Part shown: positions 61,131-64,000 of the stretch, one piece after another
Position numbering within the stretch: the stretch's first letter is position 1
Layout of the letters: each line of letters begins with the position of its first letter
Source: Thalassobacillus sp043497085
Lineage (GTDB): Bacteria > Bacillota > Bacilli > Bacillales > Halobacillaceae
Reading direction: 5' to 3' (one strand)
DNA length: 64,000 nucleotides
NCBI GenBank assembly: GCA_043497085.1
Contig: JBIEKI010000004.1
Position numbers and translations under genes: made by a program
Notes under the pieces: model-generated
Databases searched by the model: none
Told to the model about the DNA's origin: nothing
The model's input: the letters and a program-made list of their open reading frames with translations, nothing else

Positions 61131-61873
61131 TTAATGTTCATAAATCATTTTCCTGGTCATTCCTCCGTCAATGACGATGTTTTCTCCGTTAATGAAATCA
61201 TTTTCTTCCTGGCTTAGAAAAACACAGGCTCTTGCAATGTCCTCCGGTCTTCCTACTCTTTTGGAAGGGTGCTGTAAATGGTCGATTTCTCTTAAATCCT
61301 GATAATTCTCTGTTGCTATCCAGCCTGGACTGATACTGTTCACCCGGATATAATAATCACTTAACGTCATTGCCAGGAATGAGTAAGTGCCACGATTCCA
61401 CCCTTGCTTGCTGAGTAGGCTTCTGTATGCGGTTCGGCCATCGAGGCTCTCGTAGATGCAATATTGATAATGCTGCCTCCCTGTTCCTTCATTAGTAAAG
61501 CAGCTTGTTTGGTTAAGTAAAATACACTACTTAGATTTGTAGAAATGACTTCATTCCAGTCTTGCTCGCTCATCTCCCAAAAGTCTTTGAATTTTGAAAT
61601 TCCTGCATTATTCACTAAAATATCGATACGTTCATATTCATTTTCAATTTCCTTGAATAACTTCTGTACTGCTTCGTAATTGCCTACATCGCACCATTTA
61701 AATTCTGCCTGATATCCGTTTTCTTTCCATCCTTTACAAACTTCCCTGCCCTTTCTTTCATCTTTATCAATAAGTATGACTGTATAATCTTTCTCAACAA
61801 AAGCAGTAACGATAGCTTCTCCGATCCCATTAGCTCCTCCGGTTACGATAGCAATTTTTCTTTCTTCCATCAT
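61131..61873 (-). pseudogene. Short-chain dehydrogenase gene broken by a one-base frameshift
   Basis: The first part (61367 to about 61873) reads as a short-chain dehydrogenase with IVTGGANGIGEAIV, NNAGISKF and the active site AYSASKGGIVALTHS, then stops. The second part (from about 61370 down to 61131) continues the same protein in another frame with YYIRVNSISPGWIATE and INGENIVIDGG. One base is missing near 61374-61380; adding it restores a protein of about 247 residues. It may be a pseudogene or a sequencing error. Function of the ancestor is unknown. Confidence 0.85.
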
Positions 61874-61948
61874 CATTCCTCCTTTTCAACTATTTTACCG
61901 AAAGGTATGAACTGTAAACGATATTGTTGATTTTCCTAACCGCATTAT

Positions 61949-62042
61949 TCCACAATAGATCCGAAAAGTCGAAGACTTAATTTCGAGATATTGTTGGAGT
62001 TAAGGGGCTACGTGAAACGATTCGCTTTCCGTGGGCGTGTGC
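61949..62042 (-). repeat. Half copy of the palindromic repeat
   Basis: Read on the minus strand, this segment aligns with 27016-27109: both share CGCCCACGGAAAGCGA, CAATATCTCGAAAT and AAGTCTTCGACTTTTCGG in the same order with similar spacing. The left half of the palindrome seen at 26911-27015 is missing here, so it is a partial copy. It lies between the broken dehydrogenase and selO. Confidence 0.8.
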
Positions 62043-62052
62043 TATCAGATCC

Positions 62053-62087
62053 AAAAATAAAAAGACAGCGGCATCTCCACTGTCTTT
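62053..62087 (-). terminator. Terminator of selO
   Basis: On the minus strand AAAGACAG and CTGTCTTT pair with further GG/CC pairing inward, followed by TTTATTTTTGG. It lies 15 bases after the selO stop. Confidence 0.85.
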
Positions 62088-62101
62088 GCATAAGTGAGTC
62101 A

Positions 62102-63571
62102 TCATGTGCCGCAATAGGTGCGGTAGGGGATCTTTGATGGCTCCGGCAGTTTGGTATATTCCTCCTGATCAGAAGAATACGCATAAGGATCAGAAAGAAC
62201 ATCTAAAAGCTTTTCCATCACGCTATAGTCACCTTTATCTACAGCAGCCTCAAGCGCCTCTTCTACCCGATGGTTACGAGGAATAATGGAAGGGTTTACT
62301 TCCTTCATCAACTGATAAGCAGAAGCTTTTGATATCTCCTGCTGTTCTAACCTCTTCTGCCAACGTTCATACCATTGCTTGAATTCGGCTGCACCAGCCA
62401 TCGCAGTATCATCTGGTTTATTTAAGGTTAAAGCACGGAAGGTATTGGTATAGTCGGCACGATGTTCCTTCATTAAGCCGAGAAGATCTTCCACCAGCTT
62501 CTCATCATGCTCTTCTTCATTTTGAATTCCCAGTTTCTTTCGCATGCCTGTAAGCCAATGGTGTTGATACCACTGCTCATATTTGCCAAGAATCTCCTGA
62601 GCTAATTCAACCGCCTGATCAGGATTTTCATGAAACAAAGGTACAAGAGATTCAGCAAACCGTGCCAGGTTCCATTGGCCGATTGCGGGTTGATTCTGAT
62701 ATGCATAACGGCCTTGAACATCGATCGAACTGAATACGGTAGCCGGATTGTATTCATCCATAAAAGCGCACGGTCCATAATCAATCGTTTCACCACTGAT
62801 AGTCATATTGTCGGTGTTCATTACTCCATGAATAAATCCTACCAGCTGCCATTTGGCTATCAGTTCTGCCTGACGTTTGACCACTTCTTCAAATAACGTA
62901 AGATATCGCTCTTCGTTTTGTTCAATTTCAGGAAAATGACGCTCAATAGCATAGTCAGCGAGGGCCTGGAGTTTTTCTCTATCATCCAGTCTCACAGCAT
63001 ACTCAAATGTGCCGACCCGAAGATGGCTTGCGGCCATACGGGTTAATACAGCTCCAGAAAGCGGGGTCTCCCGCATGACCGTCTCTCCAGTGGTAACGAC
63101 AGCAAGACTTCTGTTAGTAGGAATTCCAAGGGCGTGCATCGATTCACTGATGATATATTCCCGAAGCATCGGTCCAAGTGTTGCCCGGCCATCACCTCTT
63201 CGGGAAAATGGTGTCCGCCCTGATCCCTTTAGCTGAATATCGAACCGTTCCCCTGATGGGGTAATCTGCTCACCGAGTAGTACAGCGCGCCCATCTCCCA
63301 GCATGGTAAAATTCCCGAATTGATGACCGGCATAGGCTTGGGCGATTGGCACTGCATCAGCGGGCACCTGATTGCCTGCAAGAATTTCCACTCCTTCTTT
63401 TGTTTGCAACAAATCACTATTCAATCCTAATGATGCTGCCAATGACTGATTGAAGATGACCAACTCCGGCGAATGAACCGCGGAAGGTTCGGCCTTTTCG
63501 TAAAATGCCTCCGGCAAACGTGCATAACTATTAGCAAAATTCCATCCCATCTTGTTATTAATGTGTGTCAT
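62102..63571 (-). CDS. selO: Protein adenylyltransferase SelO (YdiU family)
   Basis: A 489-residue pseudokinase-fold protein with YAGHQFGNFTMLGDGRAVLLGE (motif region AGHQFG...DGRA), QLKGSGRTPFSRRGDGRA, HGVMNTDNMTISGETIDYGPCAFMD (key part NTDN, DYGP) and the C-terminal YRTYCGT, where the cysteine stands in the place of selenocysteine of animal SelO. SelO transfers AMP to proteins in redox stress. The start has AAAGGAG. Single gene with its own terminator; inserted between sdaAB and fakA compared with B. subtilis. Confidence 0.95.
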   Translation of the reverse strand: MTHINNKMGWNFANSYARLPEAFYEKAEPSAVHSPELVIFNQSLAASLGLNSDLLQTKEGVEILAGNQVPADAVPIAQAYAGHQFGNFTMLGDGRAVLLGEQITPSGERFDIQLKGSGRTPFSRRGDGRATLGPMLREYIISESMHALGIPTNRSLAVVTTGETVMRETPLSGAVLTRMAASHLRVGTFEYAVRLDDREKLQALADYAIERHFPEIEQNEERYLTLFEEVVKRQAELIAKWQLVGFIHGVMNTDNMTISGETIDYGPCAFMDEYNPATVFSSIDVQGRYAYQNQPAIGQWNLARFAESLVPLFHENPDQAVELAQEILGKYEQWYQHHWLTGMRKKLGIQNEEEHDEKLVEDLLGLMKEHRADYTNTFRALTLNKPDDTAMAGAAEFKQWYERWQKRLEQQEISKASAYQLMKEVNPSIIPRNHRVEEALEAAVDKGDYSVMEKLLDVLSDPYAYSSDQEEYTKLPEPSKIPYRTYCGT

Positions 63572-63666
63572 TATATCTCCTTTGTCTGAACCAGTTTGTT
63601 ATTAACTATTCACGTATATTCTTCTACAAAAACGTATAAATCATAGATGTTCTTTCAATTATCATG

Positions 63667-63704
63667 AAAAAAGGTCTAAATCTCATTTGATTTAGACCTT
63701 TTTT
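63667..63704 (-). terminator. Terminator of fakA
   Basis: Perfect 16-bp arms (AAAAAAGGTCTAAATC / GATTTAGACCTTTTTT) with a six-base loop, ending in a T-run. It is 18 bases after the fakA stop. It separates fakA from selO. Confidence 0.95.
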
Positions 63705-63721
63705 GGTTTTCATACCATTTA

Positions 63722-64000
63722 TTATTCAACTGAAAAAATGAAAGAATAAATCGGCTGTCCCCCTTGATGGACCTCCACTTCAATATCTTCGAATTCCTCT
63801 TCCATAAAGGATTCAATTTTATCGATTTCTTCCTGGGTTGCATCTTCTCCGGTAAGGACAGTCAGAATTTCATCTTCATCTTCGTCGATCATTTCTTTGA
63901 GTAATTTCTCGACTGTTTTGATTTTATCTTTATCCGTAGCTTTGATATCGCCGTCTAAAATTCCCATAAAATGATCCTTTTCGATAGTCAAGCCATCTAT
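63722..64000 (-). CDS. fakA: Fatty acid kinase subunit FakA (YloV), C-terminal part
   Basis: The last 92 or so residues of a larger protein whose frame continues beyond the window edge (IDGLTIEKDHFMGI at the edge). The segment EDEILTVLTGEDATQEEIDKI and VEVHQGGQPIYSF is typical of the C-terminal domain of DAK-family FakA, which with FakB phosphorylates exogenous fatty acids. In B. subtilis yloV precedes sdaAB; here selO and other genes follow it. 5' end not in the window; no true start is visible. Confidence 0.9.
   Translation of the reverse strand: MDGLTIEKDHFMGILDGDIKATDKDKIKTVEKLLKEMIDEDEDEILTVLTGEDATQEEIDKIESFMEEEFEDIEVEVHQGGQPIYSFIFSVE

Noticed and set aside
62102..62116. Selenocysteine in SelO
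   Set aside because: The C-terminal motif is YRTYCGT with an ordinary Cys codon; no in-frame TGA recoding or SECIS-like element is needed.
1..64000. CRISPR arrays, tRNA or rRNA genes, insertion sequences
   Set aside because: No regularly spaced repeats, no tRNA-like or rRNA sequence and no transposase gene were recognised while reading the window.

Overview
The window is a stretch of chromosome from a low-GC Gram-positive bacterium of the family Bacillaceae. Gene content and order follow the well-known Bacillus subtilis block that runs from the fla/che operon through codY, topA, sucCD, ffh, smc, fapR and recG to sdaAB and fakA. Here the block reads almost entirely on the minus strand, so the biological order runs from high to low coordinates. 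Acidic proteins and Bacillaceae-type palindromic repeats would suit a moderately halophilic genus, but the sequence does not settle genus or species.

Layout by coordinate. (1) 1-15491: early part of the fla/che operon, flgB-flgC-fliE-fliF-fliG-fliH-fliI-fliJ-ylxF-fliK-flgD-orf-flgE-swrD-fliL-fliM-fliY-cheY-fliZ-fliP-fliQ-fliR, with fliR cut by the window edge. A consensus-like promoter with a CodY-box-like site lies just upstream. (2) 15848-26316: codY, hslU, hslV, xerC, trmFO, topA, dprA, sucD, sucC. (3) 26317-27117: a gene-free stretch holding the sucC promoter and two large palindromic repeats. (4) 27118-45900: flhX and a FliK-like partner, rnhB, rbgA, lepB, rplS, trmD, rimM, ylqD, khpA, rpsP, ffh, ylxM, ftsY, smc, then rnc, acpP, fabG, fabD, plsX and fapR. 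A small UPF0435 gene on the opposite strand sits between smc and rnc. (5) 46133-55691: a complete nine-gene dppABCDE-ykfABCD cassette for uptake and breakdown of peptidoglycan-derived peptides, placed between fapR and recG. (6) 55933-59539: recG, sdaAA, sdaAB. (7) 59770-63571: accessory genes (NCS2 purine-type permease, a frameshifted SDR gene, selO) inserted before fakA, whose C-terminal end closes the window.

The genes link up in several ways. The flagellar operon builds the basal body, export gate, hook and switch; flhX and its neighbour look like a second FlhB/FliK-type pair far from that operon. CodY, encoded here, has a 14/15 match to its binding site over the dppA promoter -10 and a 12/15 match at the transcription start predicted for fla/che, so both systems are probably tied to nutrient state. 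FapR has a near-consensus operator directly downstream of its own promoter and controls membrane lipid synthesis genes.

No CRISPR array, tRNA, rRNA, insertion sequence or prophage was recognised, and no clearly new multi-gene system. The points most worth a second look are regulatory or structural: the CodY sites, a hairpin that separates a possible Shine-Dalgarno sequence from the swrD start codon, a terminator-like hairpin inside the dpp-ykf operon, the rplS leader, the paired palindromic repeats with a lone half copy 35 kb away, and three places where conserved operon neighbours are separated by inserted genes.
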